Of a stretch of 64,000 bases of DNA, positions 9,029-17,793 are shown piece by piece; within the stretch, counting starts at the first letter, position 1, and every line of letters begins with the position of its first letter. The stretch is from assembly GCF_002930105.1 (NCBI RefSeq), contig NZ_PJRN01000002.1:248001-312000 (forward strand), written 5' to 3'. This DNA comes from Billgrantia saliphila. GTDB lineage: Bacteria; Pseudomonadota; Gammaproteobacteria; Pseudomonadales; Halomonadaceae. Made by a program: the position numbers and the translations under genes. The notes beneath the pieces are model-generated. The model did no database searches and had not been told where the DNA came from. It worked only from the letters and a program-made list of their open reading frames with translations.

Positions 9029-9907
9029 ATGGCCCATCACGATCTGCTCCAGCGCATTCGTCAACGTCTCGAGGAGCTCAACCGCTCCGAGCGCAAGGTG
9101 GCGGATGTCATCCTGGCCGATCCCGCGCGAGCCACTGGCTTGAGCATCGCCAGCCTGGCACAGGCGGCCTCGGTCAGCGAGCCCACGGTGAATCGCTTCT
9201 GTCGCAGCTTCGACGCCAAGGGCTATCCGGATTTCAAGATCAAGCTAGCTCAGAGCCTGGCAGGTGGCACGCCCTATGTCAGCCAATCGGTGGAGCCCGG
9301 CGATGCCGCTGCGGCCTACACGCGCAAGATCTTCGGCGCCACCATCGCCGCCCTGGACGAGGCGAGCCGTACCCTCGACCCGGCTCGCATCGAGCGGGTG
9401 GTCGACTACCTGATCCAGGCCAAGCAGATCCACTTCTTCGGTCTCGGCGCTTCCGGCGCCGTGGCACAGGATGCCCAGCACAAGTTCTTCCGCTTCAACC
9501 TCCCGGTCACCTCCTATGTGGACGTGCTGATGCAGCGCATGGTGGCCTCGGCCTGCCACACCGGCGACGTGGTGGTGGTGATCTCCTGGACCGGACGCAC
9601 GCGCGAGCTGGTCGACATTGCGCGACTGGCGCGCGAGAGCGGTGCCGTGGTACTGGGCATTACCGCCCCGGGCTCGCCGCTGGCTCGTGAATGCACCGAG
9701 ACCCTGGAAGTCGCCACCCCCGAGGATACCGACGTCTACATGCCGATGACATCGCGCATGATCCAGCTGACCCTGATCGACGTGCTCGCCACCGGCGTTA
9801 CGCTGCGACGCGGCGAGGACTTCCTGCCACACCTGAAGAAGATCAAGGACAGCCTGCTGGAGACGCGCTATCCGGCTCGCGAGAGAACGCCCAACGAACC
9901 GCAGTGA
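9029..9907 (+). CDS. hexR: RpiR-family regulator HexR of central carbon metabolism
   Basis: Transcriptional repressor of Entner-Doudoroff genes. 292 residues: N-terminal RpiR helix-turn-helix ([16 protein letters not shown] then [14 protein letters not shown]) and a C-terminal SIS sugar-phosphate domain ([32 protein letters not shown]). It resembles Pseudomonas HexR throughout. ATG 9029 is chosen because it gives the standard N-terminus directly before the HTH and follows GGAGAG; an upstream start near 8969 would fall inside the palindrome. Divergent from zwf-pgl-eda. KDPG is the known effector in relatives. Confidence 0.93.
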   Translation: MAHHDLLQRIRQRLEELNRSERKVADVILADPARATGLSIASLAQAASVSEPTVNRFCRSFDAKGYPDFKIKLAQSLAGGTPYVSQSVEPGDAAAAYTRKIFGATIAALDEASRTLDPARIERVVDYLIQAKQIHFFGLGASGAVAQDAQHKFFRFNLPVTSYVDVLMQRMVASACHTGDVVVVISWTGRTRELVDIARLARESGAVVLGITAPGSPLARECTETLEVATPEDTDVYMPMTSRMIQLTLIDVLATGVTLRRGEDFLPHLKKIKDSLLETRYPARERTPNEPQ

Positions 9908-9924
9908 CCCCTGCCATGAACGTA

Positions 9925-9973
9925 CACCGCCCCCTTAATCGGGAAGGCGGTGCACACCTATTATTTTCCTTGT
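9925..9973 (+). terminator. Probable terminator after hexR
   Basis: CACCGCC-CCC, a six-base loop, GGG-AA-GGCGGTG form a stem of about 10 bp with a two-base bulge, followed by a T-rich stretch (TATTATTTTCCTT). It lies between the hexR stop and the stop of the convergent symporter gene. Confidence 0.7.
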
Positions 9974-9988
9974 GACGTACGACGGCCT

Positions 9989-11584
9989 CTAGCCGGCGAA
10001 GGCGGCGTAGATGGCGATCACCAGCAGCACCAGCACGAGGCTGGCCGGTAGCGCCCCACGCCAAGGCGTCAGATCAACCTCGCCGGTGTACTCCTGGACC
10101 CAGTCGGTCTCGCGCGGACGCAGCTTGCCGATGATCAGCATGATCGCCACCAGCAGCACGAAGACCATGGCCACGAAGTGGAACTCATGCATGAGCAGCG
10201 GCAGGCGGTCGAACGGCGGCACGAAATAGCCGGCGGCGATCATCAGACATCCACCTACCAGGGCGATCTTCGCGGCCATGGGCGGTACCCGCCGGGTCAG
10301 CAGCCCGACTATCACCACCGCCAGGATGGGGGTGAAGTAGATGGCATTCATCTTCTGCAGGTAGCCGAACAGGCTCTCCTGGCCCGCCAGCAACGGCGCG
10401 ATGGTCATGGTAACGACGGCCATGATCCAGCCGAAGACCTTGCCCGACCTCACGACCTGCTCGTCCGTGGCGTCTTTCTTCAGCACATTCTTGTAGATGC
10501 CCAGGCTGAAGATGGTCGTGGTGCTGTTGAGCGCCGAGTTGAACGACGACAGTATCGCCCCCACCATCACCGCCGCGAAGAAGCCGGTGAGATAGGGCGG
10601 CAGCACGTTGAAGACCAGATGGCCGTATGCCTCGTCGGCTTGCACGCCCTGCTCGGCATAGAGGTGATAGGCGATGATCCCGGGCAGGACCAGATAGAGC
10701 GGCCCCAGCAGCTTGAAAAAGCCGGTCAGCAGGACCCCCTTCTGGCCCTCCGCCAGCGAGCTGGCGGCGAAAGTACGCTGAATGATTTGCTGGTTGGTGG
10801 TCCAGTAGAACAGGTTGATCAGGAAAACGCCGGTGAACAGGGTGAAGAACGGCACCTGCTGCTCGGCGCCGCCGATCGAGTTGAGTTTCTCCGGATCGCT
10901 CTCTTTGAGGATGGCCCACCCCTCCAGAATGCCGCCGTCGCCGCTCACCGCCTGCAGGCCGAAGTAGACGATGACGAAGCCGCCGATCAGCAGGCCGACG
11001 CCATTCAGGGTATCCGACACCGCGACGGTACGCAGACCGCCGAACAGCGCATAGATGGAACCGATGAGACCCACGCCCCAAACCGTCAGCCAGAGCAGCA
11101 GCGTCGGCGAATCGATGCCGGTCAGCCCCGGCAGGTCGAGCATGCCGAGCAGGCCCATGGCACCGGAGTAGAGGATGATTGGCAGCAGGATCACCGCATA
11201 GGCGATCAGGAAGATCACGTTGGTGATCAGCTGCGTGCCCGAGTCGAAGCGGATCGCCAGCAGCTGAGGCAGGGTAGCGATGCCGCTCTTGAGAAAGCGC
11301 GGCAGGAAGAACAGCGCCAGCGCCACCAGGGCGATCACCGCCACGACCTCCCAGGCCATGACGCTGAGACCATCGCTGAAAGCGGCGCCGTTAAGCCCCA
11401 CCATCTGCTCGGTGGACAGGTTGGTCATCAGCAACGAGCCGGCAATCAGCGGAAAGGTCAGGGTACGGCCGGCCAGGAAGTAGCCGCGACTGCTCGCGTG
11501 ATCGTCACGACGGGTCAGGCGCCAGGTGATCAAGGCGACCAGGCCGGTAAAGAAGAGAAAGGACAGCAGAGTCAGGGCATGCAT
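9989..11584 (-). CDS. Sodium:solute symporter, SGLT-like sugar transporter
   Basis: Inner-membrane SSS-family (SLC5) symporter of 531 residues with about 14 hydrophobic spans. Family landmarks are visible: the N-terminal SRGYFLAGRTLTFPLIAGSL, TNLSTEQMVGLNGAAF, the sodium-site-rich GAILSSFNSALNSTTTIFSLG, and FYWTTNQQIIQRTFAA. These are close to the vSGLT-type galactose/glucose symporters. A palindrome identical in its arms to the one before the galactonate regulator lies 46 bp upstream of the start, suggesting co-control with dgoDKA; a galactose, galactonate or related substrate is inferred, not shown. The gene stands alone and faces hexR. Confidence 0.88.
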   Translation of the reverse strand: MHALTLLSFLFFTGLVALITWRLTRRDDHASSRGYFLAGRTLTFPLIAGSLLMTNLSTEQMVGLNGAAFSDGLSVMAWEVVAVIALVALALFFLPRFLKSGIATLPQLLAIRFDSGTQLITNVIFLIAYAVILLPIILYSGAMGLLGMLDLPGLTGIDSPTLLLWLTVWGVGLIGSIYALFGGLRTVAVSDTLNGVGLLIGGFVIVYFGLQAVSGDGGILEGWAILKESDPEKLNSIGGAEQQVPFFTLFTGVFLINLFYWTTNQQIIQRTFAASSLAEGQKGVLLTGFFKLLGPLYLVLPGIIAYHLYAEQGVQADEAYGHLVFNVLPPYLTGFFAAVMVGAILSSFNSALNSTTTIFSLGIYKNVLKKDATDEQVVRSGKVFGWIMAVVTMTIAPLLAGQESLFGYLQKMNAIYFTPILAVVIVGLLTRRVPPMAAKIALVGGCLMIAAGYFVPPFDRLPLLMHEFHFVAMVFVLLVAIMLIIGKLRPRETDWVQEYTGEVDLTPWRGALPASLVLVLLVIAIYAAFAG

Positions 11585-11630
11585 GGGATATCGCTCCGGT
11601 GATGTCGATCCATGGCAGCGGGACCGGGCA

Positions 11631-11643
11631 AATGTCAGACATT
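11631..11643. promoter_or_regulatory. Second copy of the galactonate-regulator palindrome
   Basis: AATGTC-A-GACATT, a perfect 6+1+6 palindrome. It has the same arms as the 2231-2245 site and differs only at the central base. It lies 46 bp upstream of the symporter start, in the promoter region read leftwards, and is probably bound by the adjacent-operon FadR-type regulator. Confidence 0.65.
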
Positions 11644-11874
11644 GATAAGTAACGTCATTCTAGAGAGCTGACTCGTTTCATGCATGCGCCTTTAGTCGAA
11701 TATATCGTTGTATTTTTTGGAAACTTACGAGCATCCCTCTGGGGAATTCGTCTACCCGGCGATCACCTCGCCGCGCTCGGCCCTCCTAGTGACACAGGGC
11801 TGTCCTGCAGCCGACTTGCCAGGTCGTCGCCGGAGGGGAACAATACCGACCCGCAGCCCCATCTGGAGATCCGT

Positions 11875-12735
11875 ATGCGCTGGATGATCTTGGTCATCGC
11901 CGCCCTCGCCCCTCTCGTCCAAGGCGCTCATGCCGCCGATACCTTCCGCTTCACCGCCATTCCCGACGAGGACCAGGCGCGTCTGGTGGAGCGCTTCTCC
12001 AAGGTGGCCGACTACCTGGAGGAGCGCCTCGGCGTCGAGGTGGAGTACGTGCCGGTGAAGTCCTACAGCGCCGCGGTCACCGCCTTTCGCAACGACCAGG
12101 TGCAGCTGGCATGGTTCGGCGGGCTCTCGGGCGTGCAGGCGCGCCGACTGGTGCCGGGCTCCCAGGCGCTGGCCCAGGGCATCGAGGACAATGCCTTCGT
12201 GAGCTACTTCATCGCCCATGAGTCAACCGGACTGGAGCGCGCCGACGAACTGCCCGACGACATCGAGGGCATGAGCCTGACCTTCGGCTCGCGCACCTCC
12301 ACCTCCGGCCGGCTGATGCCGGAACACTTCCTGCGCCAGCGCTTCGATGACGCCACCCCCGAAGATTTCTTCTCGCGGGTGGGCTACTCCGGCGATCACT
12401 CGCGCACCATCGCCCTGGTGGAAGCCGGCACCTACGACATCGGGGCGGTCAACTACACGGTTTGGGAAGCTGCCGTTGAGGATGGCCGTGTAGATACCGA
12501 CAAGGTGAGCGTGTTCTGGGCCACGCCGCCCTATCCCGACTACAACTGGACCCTGCGTGGCGACGCCGACGAGCGCTTCGGCGAAGGTTTCACCGACAAG
12601 GTTCAGGCGGCTCTCCTGGAGATGGACGACCCCGAGCTGCTCGCCACCTTCCCCCGCGAGGCATTCATTCCCGCCGACAACGACCTCTACGCACCCATCG
12701 AAGAGGTGGCCGAGGCGCTCGGCCTGCTGCGCTGA
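11875..12735 (+). CDS. PhnD-family ABC transporter periplasmic binding protein (oxyanion type)
   Basis: Exported solute-binding protein, 286 residues, with a Sec signal peptide ending ...QGAHA-AD. The mature part has the PhnD/SsuA pattern: FTAIPDEDQARLVERF, YVPVKSYSAAVTAFRN, LAWFGGLSGVQAR, then SLTFGSRTSTSGRLMPEHFL, the anion-binding loop. The IPDE start and AWFGG...VQAR region resemble the subgroup annotated as putative selenate-binding as well as phosphonate/phosphite binders, so the substrate is open. ATG 11875 follows a GGAG site and starts the signal peptide; a longer frame upstream lacks one. First gene of a three-gene coupled operon. Confidence 0.85.
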   Translation: MRWMILVIAALAPLVQGAHAADTFRFTAIPDEDQARLVERFSKVADYLEERLGVEVEYVPVKSYSAAVTAFRNDQVQLAWFGGLSGVQARRLVPGSQALAQGIEDNAFVSYFIAHESTGLERADELPDDIEGMSLTFGSRTSTSGRLMPEHFLRQRFDDATPEDFFSRVGYSGDHSRTIALVEAGTYDIGAVNYTVWEAAVEDGRVDTDKVSVFWATPPYPDYNWTLRGDADERFGEGFTDKVQAALLEMDDPELLATFPREAFIPADNDLYAPIEEVAEALGLLR

Positions 12736-13499
12736 TGGAGGGCGAGCAACGCCGGCCACTGGCTCGCTTCGACGCAGAGGATATCGGCCACGACGGTCGC
12801 GTGGTTCTGCAGGGGCTCACGCTGGCTCTTCACGAGGGCGAGCGGGTCGCCCTGCTCGGCCAGAGCGGCGCCGGCAAGTCGACGCTACTCGGCGAGCTGC
12901 GCCGCCGGCTCGGCGACCGGGCCGCCTGGTGCCCCCAGCATCACGGTCTGGTACCCCAGCTTGCCGTCTATCACAACGTCTACATGGCGCGCCTGCCCGA
13001 ACATTCGGCGCTGGCCAACCTGTGGAATCTGGTGCGCCCCCTGCGTCGTCCCTGGTGCGAGGTAGGCGAACTGTGTGCCGAACTGGGTCTGGATGGCCTG
13101 CTGCGCCGCCCGGTGGGCCGGCTCTCCGGCGGCCAGCGCCAGCGTGTCGCCATTGCCCGTGCGCTGTATCAATCCCGTGAACTGTTCCTGGGCGATGAGC
13201 CGGTGGCCGGCGTCGACCCGCACCAGGCGCTGCGCCTGCTGGCCTTGATCGACTCCTGTCACACCACCTCGGTGGTGGCGCTGCATCAGCGCGAGCTGGC
13301 ACTGAGCCATTTCGATCGGGTCTGGGGGCTGCGCGATGGGCGACTGGCAATCGACGCGCCGACGAGCGAGCTCACCTTGGCCGACCTCGACACCCTCTAC
13401 CCCGATGCCGCGTCACCGGGCGTCGGCTCCAGGCCACGCGATGCTGACATGGTTCTGCCGGGACCCGAAGCGCTGCCCTGCGGGCGAGGCAGGCCATGA
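12735..13499 (+). CDS. ABC transporter ATP-binding protein (PhnC-like)
   Basis: Cytoplasmic ATPase energising the transporter, 254 residues. Walker A is GQSGAGKST near residue 40, the signature LSGGQRQRVAIARAL, Walker B LFLGDEP (the usual hydrophobic residue before Asp is Gly), and the switch His in VVALHQRE. The start overlaps the binding-protein stop (TGATG) and the end overlaps the permease start (ATGA), so the three genes are translationally coupled. The last ~30 residues, after the ATPase fold, are Pro/Gly-rich and have no recognisable domain. Confidence 0.92.
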   Translation: MEGEQRRPLARFDAEDIGHDGRVVLQGLTLALHEGERVALLGQSGAGKSTLLGELRRRLGDRAAWCPQHHGLVPQLAVYHNVYMARLPEHSALANLWNLVRPLRRPWCEVGELCAELGLDGLLRRPVGRLSGGQRQRVAIARALYQSRELFLGDEPVAGVDPHQALRLLALIDSCHTTSVVALHQRELALSHFDRVWGLRDGRLAIDAPTSELTLADLDTLYPDAASPGVGSRPRDADMVLPGPEALPCGRGRP

Positions 13500-15022
13500 G
13501 CGACGGCCTGGCACAGCGTTATCGGCTTGCTCACGGCAAGGCATGGTGGCAGGGCGATTCGATCGGCCTGCGTCTCGCCCGCCACAGCCTGGCGCTGGTG
13601 GCGCTGGCCGTGCTGCTCGCGCCGCTTGCCGATCTCGCCATTCACACCCGCGACCCCTGGGGCGAGCTCGGGCGTATGGCGGCGGGCCTGGCCTGGCCCG
13701 CCTGGGGCGCGCTGGAGTCGCCCTTCTCCGCCCTGGGCCTCACCGTGGCGGTGGCGCTGTGGGGCACCCTGGCGGGCGTGGTATTGGGATTTCCGCTAGC
13801 GCTGCTGTTCGCCCGCTCACGCCTGGTACGTGCCGGCTGCGCTTTCGTGCGTGCCATACACGAGCTGTTCTGGGCGCTGCTGTTCCTGCAGGTGTTCGGG
13901 CTCTCGGCGCTCACCGCCCTGGCGGCACTGGCCATTCCCTACGCCGGCATCTTCGCCAAGGTGTATGCCGAGATTCTCGAGCAGGCGCCGCGCGCCCCGC
14001 GCGATGCCCTGCCGCCGGGAAGCGGTCGCCTGGCGCGCTTCGTCTATGCCGAGCTGCCGCTGGCCTGGACTCAACTCGCCGCCTATACCCGCTACCGCTT
14101 CGAGTGCGGCCTGCGCGCCAGCGTGCTGCTCGGCTTCGTCGGTCTGCCGACGCTGGGCTTTCACCTCGAGACCGCCTTTCGCGAGGGGAGATACCCCGAG
14201 GCCGGCGCACTGCTGTGGCTGTTCTACCTACTGATCGCCAGCCTGCCCTGGTGGGGGCACCGGCGCCTGATCCCGCTGCTGCTGGCCGGCGGGGCCTGGC
14301 TGCTCGGCCCCTGGCCGAGCGTGAATGGCGGCCTGCTGTGGCGCTTCGTCTCGGAGGATGTCTGGCCGGCGCCGCTGCTCGCCGGTGACTGGACGGGGCT
14401 TGTGACGTGGCTTTCGCGGATGCCCGAACTGGGGCCGGCGATCGGCAACACGCTGCTGCTGGGATTGCTCGGTACCGTGGGGGCGCTACTGGTGGCACTG
14501 GCACTATGGCCGTTGGCGTGTCGCCATTTCGGCAACCGCGGCACTCGACTGGCCGGACATGGCCTGCTGGTCCTGTTGCGCTCGACGCCGGAATTGATGC
14601 TGGCGTTCATCTTCCTGCTGTTGCTGGGCCCCTCGCTACTGCCCGCCTGGCTGGCACTGGCGCTACACAACGGCGCGCTGATCGCCTTCCTGGTAGCGCG
14701 CCATGCCGACGTCATTACGCCCGGCATGCCGGGGTTGCCCGCCAGCGGCCGGCTGGCCTACGAGCTGCTGCCTCGAATCTACCCCGGACTGCTGGCCCTG
14801 CTCTACTACCGTGCGGAGGTGATCCTGCGCGAGACGGCCATCCTGGGGATGCTGGGGATCGCCACGCTGGGGTTCTATATCGAGGAGGGCTTCGATTACT
14901 TGATGTTCGATGTCGCCGTCTTCCTGCTGCTGGTCACGGCGACGCTCAACATCGCCGTGGATGCCCTGACGCGGCGCTTCAGACCACGCGAGGCGCCGAT
15001 CGACGATCCCTGCGTCCGCTAA
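13496..15022 (+). CDS. Fused double-domain ABC permease (PhnE-like pair)
   Basis: Inner-membrane permease of 508 residues. Two permease halves lie in one chain: one around residues 80-230 with the coupling-loop region PRAPRDALPPGSGR, one around 310-490 with LLGMLGIATLGFYIEEGFDYL at its end. Each half has the PhnE-style GFVGLPTLGFH / GMLGIATLGFY motif, which shows an internal duplication. Most phosphonate-type systems encode the halves as separate PhnE copies. It completes the operon and is followed by a strong terminator. Confidence 0.88.
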   Translation: MSDGLAQRYRLAHGKAWWQGDSIGLRLARHSLALVALAVLLAPLADLAIHTRDPWGELGRMAAGLAWPAWGALESPFSALGLTVAVALWGTLAGVVLGFPLALLFARSRLVRAGCAFVRAIHELFWALLFLQVFGLSALTALAALAIPYAGIFAKVYAEILEQAPRAPRDALPPGSGRLARFVYAELPLAWTQLAAYTRYRFECGLRASVLLGFVGLPTLGFHLETAFREGRYPEAGALLWLFYLLIASLPWWGHRRLIPLLLAGGAWLLGPWPSVNGGLLWRFVSEDVWPAPLLAGDWTGLVTWLSRMPELGPAIGNTLLLGLLGTVGALLVALALWPLACRHFGNRGTRLAGHGLLVLLRSTPELMLAFIFLLLLGPSLLPAWLALALHNGALIAFLVARHADVITPGMPGLPASGRLAYELLPRIYPGLLALLYYRAEVILRETAILGMLGIATLGFYIEEGFDYLMFDVAVFLLLVTATLNIAVDALTRRFRPREAPIDDPCVR

Positions 15023-15024
15023 AC

Positions 15025-15060
15025 CCGGAGCTGCCGCGCTCGCCACGCAGCTCCGGCTTT
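15025..15060 (+). terminator. Terminator after the oxyanion ABC operon
   Basis: CCGGAGCTGC, a 12-base loop and GCAGCTCCGG form a perfect 10-bp stem directly after the permease stop, followed by CTTT. The sequence AAA lies on the other side, so it may also terminate the convergent ridA transcript. Confidence 0.85.
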
Positions 15061-15071
15061 CGCCCGGCCGC

Positions 15072-15449
15072 TCAGAAGGGGTAGCTGCCGCCCGTGACCA
15101 CCGCGGCGGTCACGCTGATTTCGACTCTGAGTTCGTCGGCGGGCATCGGGGCGCAGACGCAGGTTCGCGCCGGCGCGTGACCGGTGGGCACCCAGGCATC
15201 CCACACCGCGTTCATGGCGGCGAAGTCGCCGCCCTCCTTGAGATAGATCGTGGCGCAGAGCAAGTGCTCGCGATCGGACCCGACCTCGGCCAGCAGCGCA
15301 TCGACGCGGGCCAGCATGCTCTCGGTCTGCTCGGTGATATCGCCGTGGCGTGCCTCGGGACCGGCGACCTGACCGCACAGGTAGGCGATGCCGTTGTGGA
15401 TCACGGCGCGACTCATGCGCGCCTTGGTGTCGTGTCTAATGATGGTCAT
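15072..15449 (-). CDS. RidA-family reactive-intermediate deaminase
   Basis: Small cytoplasmic trimeric-fold protein of 125 residues of the Rid/YjgF family, which hydrolyses reactive enamine/imine intermediates released by PLP enzymes. Motifs: YLCGQVAG near residue 30, and [21 protein letters not shown] with the substrate-binding Arg and terminal Glu typical of active Rid proteins. Start at 15449 follows GGGAG; longer upstream frames would overlap the MFS promoter. Transcribed divergently from an MFS gene. Its physiological partner enzyme is not evident from the neighbourhood. Confidence 0.88.
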   Translation of the reverse strand: MTIIRHDTKARMSRAVIHNGIAYLCGQVAGPEARHGDITEQTESMLARVDALLAEVGSDREHLLCATIYLKEGGDFAAMNAVWDAWVPTGHAPARTCVCAPMPADELRVEISVTAAVVTGGSYPF

Positions 15450-15569
15450 GCTGGCTCTCCCTGTATCGAGACCGGTGGAAACGCGGCCGCCAACGGTGTC
15501 CGTCGAAACTGATATCATGCCGCCTCGCATATCCAACGGACCATCTTGCCATTGCTCAGGGAGGGCGTC

Positions 15570-16763
15570 ATGGGCTATCGCACCCTGCTGCGAGACCACC
15601 GGGGTTTGCTCGGTATCTGCTTTCTGGCCATGTTCACCTCGAGCCTGGGCCAGAGCTTTTTCATCGGCCTGTTCCAGGCGCCTATCAGCGAGCGCCTGGG
15701 CCTCACTGCCGGCCAGTTCGGCAGTGCCTACGCGCTGGTCACGCTGATCTCCGGCTTCGCCGTGCTGCGCCTGGGCCCCAGCATCGACTGGATCGCCCCG
15801 CGCCGCTTCGCACTGCTGGTGCTGGCCGCACTCGTGACCGGAGTGGCACTGCTGACCCTCGCGCCCTGGTGGGGACTGGGGCTACTCGGGCTGGGGCTGG
15901 TACGCTTCTGCGGCCAAGGCATGATGACCCACCTCGGCAATACCCTCGCCGGACGCGAATTCGTTGCCATGCGTGGCCGCGCCCTGGGGCTTACGAGCAT
16001 GGGTATCATGCTGGGCGAGACGCTGCTGCCGCCGGTGGTGGCCGCGCTGCTGGTGATCCTCGGCTGGCGCGAGCTGTGGTGGCTGTTCGGGCTGCTGCTG
16101 GCCGGCTGCTGGATTCCGCTGCTGCTGCGCACTACCTGGCCGCAGGCACCGGGGCAGCGCCCCGCTCGCGGCCAGCCTCGCAGTGGTCCCCGGCCTTTTC
16201 GCGATGTGCGCTTCTGGCGCCTGCTGCCGCTGTTGATGACGCTGCCGATCACCATGACGGGGCTGTTCATCTACCAGGCGGCAATGACCCGCGATCTGGG
16301 CAGCACCCTGGGCATGTACGCCCTGGCGTTGACCGGGATGGGGCTCGCCAAGCTGCCCGGCGCCCTGCTCGGCGGTCGCTGGGTCGACCGCCTGGGCCCG
16401 GTGCGCCTGGCACGCCTTTATCTACTGCCTTACGCGCTGGCATTGCTTATCGCCATCGCCTTCGGCGGCCACCTCGGCGTGTGGGCGTTGATGGTGGGCG
16501 GCGGGCTCGCCATGGGCTCGCAGGAATCGATCGCTACCAGCCTACTGGTACGTATCTGGGGCAGCGAGCATCTCGGCACGGTGCGCGCCACGCTCAGCGC
16601 CGCGATGGTCTTCGCCACCGGCCTGGCGCCAGCATTCCTCGGCGTGTTCCTCGATCTGGGTGCTCACTTCTCGCTGATCCTCGCCGGCATGTTGGGGTTT
16701 CTCGTCGCCGGATGGGCATTGGCCCAAGGCGTGCTGGCCAGCCCCGAGGCGCGCGGCGAATGA
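15570..16763 (+). CDS. MFS transporter
   Basis: Inner-membrane major facilitator protein of 397 residues with 12 likely spans. It has the N-terminal [24 protein letters not shown] region, a central basic loop (about 195-220) and a second-half motif [20 protein letters not shown] matching the conserved loop 8-9 signature. ATG 15570 follows GGGAGG; an upstream TTG is less likely. Substrate unknown. Divergent from ridA, so the two may share a control region, but nothing else points to a function. Confidence 0.85.
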   Translation: MGYRTLLRDHRGLLGICFLAMFTSSLGQSFFIGLFQAPISERLGLTAGQFGSAYALVTLISGFAVLRLGPSIDWIAPRRFALLVLAALVTGVALLTLAPWWGLGLLGLGLVRFCGQGMMTHLGNTLAGREFVAMRGRALGLTSMGIMLGETLLPPVVAALLVILGWRELWWLFGLLLAGCWIPLLLRTTWPQAPGQRPARGQPRSGPRPFRDVRFWRLLPLLMTLPITMTGLFIYQAAMTRDLGSTLGMYALALTGMGLAKLPGALLGGRWVDRLGPVRLARLYLLPYALALLIAIAFGGHLGVWALMVGGGLAMGSQESIATSLLVRIWGSEHLGTVRATLSAAMVFATGLAPAFLGVFLDLGAHFSLILAGMLGFLVAGWALAQGVLASPEARGE

Positions 16764-16768
16764 GACGA

Positions 16769-16800
16769 CAACGCCGGCTCGGGGCCGGCGTTGATTTCTT
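16769..16800 (+). terminator. Terminator after the MFS gene
   Basis: CAACGCCGGC, a five-base loop and GCCGGCGTTG form a 10-bp stem followed by ATTTCTT. It separates the MFS gene from the convergent universal stress gene. Confidence 0.85.
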
Positions 16801-16821
16801 CGAGACTGGGCCAGCCTTGGC

Positions 16822-17676
16822 CTAGCGCAATAACAGCACCGGCACGTTGGCCCGCCGCAGCATGGCGGTGGTGGTGCTGCCCACCAGCAGGTGACGAATG
16901 CGCGAGTGGCCGTAGGCCCCCATCACCAGCAGGTCGATGGCGTTCTCTTGCTGATAAACGCGCAGGGTCTCTTCTACCTCGCCGGCGCGAATCGCCCCCT
17001 CGGCCTCGTGGCCGGCTTCGCGCAGCGCGGCCAGCGCCCAGTCGAGCTGCGAATGGTTGTCGCCGGTCTCGGCGCCGACGATGACCACATGCACCGGAAT
17101 GCCATTGAACAGCGGACTCTTGGCCAGCATCTCCACCCCCTTGCGGGTGGTCTTGCTGCCGTCGAAGGCGAGCATCACCCGCTGGGGGCGCTTGTAGGTC
17201 TCCGGCACCATCAGGATCGGCCGGTGCAGGGTGCGTACCACCCGCTCCAGGTTGGAGCCCAGGTGCTCGCTGGCCTGATGGGCGGTCTCGCCGCGTTTAC
17301 CCAACACCAGCAGGCGGATCTCACTCTCCAGTTCGGCCAGGGTCTCGACCAGCGTGCCGTTGCGCTGACGCGTGCCGGGCTCCGCCACGCCATCCTCGAT
17401 AGCCCGCTCCTTGGCCGCCTTGAGCATCAGTCGGCCCTGCTCCTGGGCCACCTTGGCGCGCTGCTCGTCGAGCTGCGACAGCTCCTCGAGCAGATGCTCG
17501 CGGGAGCCCAGCCCGATGTTACCGGAGAGATCCGCCTCGGCGGTCTGGGGGTGGTTATCCACCACATGCAGGAAGGTCAATGGCGCTGAGAGCGCCAGGC
17601 TGGCCCAGGCGGCGTAGTCGCAAACCCCTGCGGAGAACTGCGAACCGTCGATGGCGGCCATTACCTGTTCTGTCAT
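16822..17676 (-). CDS. Tandem-domain universal stress protein
   Basis: Cytoplasmic UspA-family protein of 284 residues with two Usp folds (about 1-145 and 150-284). The second carries the ATP-binding G-2x-G-9x-G-S pattern in GAYGHSRIRHLLVGSTT. The first has a similar spacing in GKRGETAHQASEHLGSN, so both may bind nucleotide. ATG 17676 starts at the first beta strand (TEQVMAAIDGS). It lies 117 bp downstream of the SulP anion transporter on the same strand, a common pairing, so it may modulate or share stress regulation with that transporter. Confidence 0.9.
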   Translation of the reverse strand: MTEQVMAAIDGSQFSAGVCDYAAWASLALSAPLTFLHVVDNHPQTAEADLSGNIGLGSREHLLEELSQLDEQRAKVAQEQGRLMLKAAKERAIEDGVAEPGTRQRNGTLVETLAELESEIRLLVLGKRGETAHQASEHLGSNLERVVRTLHRPILMVPETYKRPQRVMLAFDGSKTTRKGVEMLAKSPLFNGIPVHVVIVGAETGDNHSQLDWALAALREAGHEAEGAIRAGEVEETLRVYQQENAIDLLVMGAYGHSRIRHLLVGSTTTAMLRRANVPVLLLR

Positions 17677-17793
17677 CGTGTCGTTTCCCAAGCTGGCGTT
17701 GTTGGCGTGCAGCCGACACTGCGGCGGCGGTTGCCTTATCATCTCTATCGGGCCGGACTTACCGTCAAGGGGAGCACCGACCTGCGCGGCGCG

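Noticed and set aside
10178..11602. Long plus-strand open frame opposite the SSS symporter
   Set aside because: Composition rich in Gln/His/Arg with no domain; complementary to a highly conserved membrane protein.
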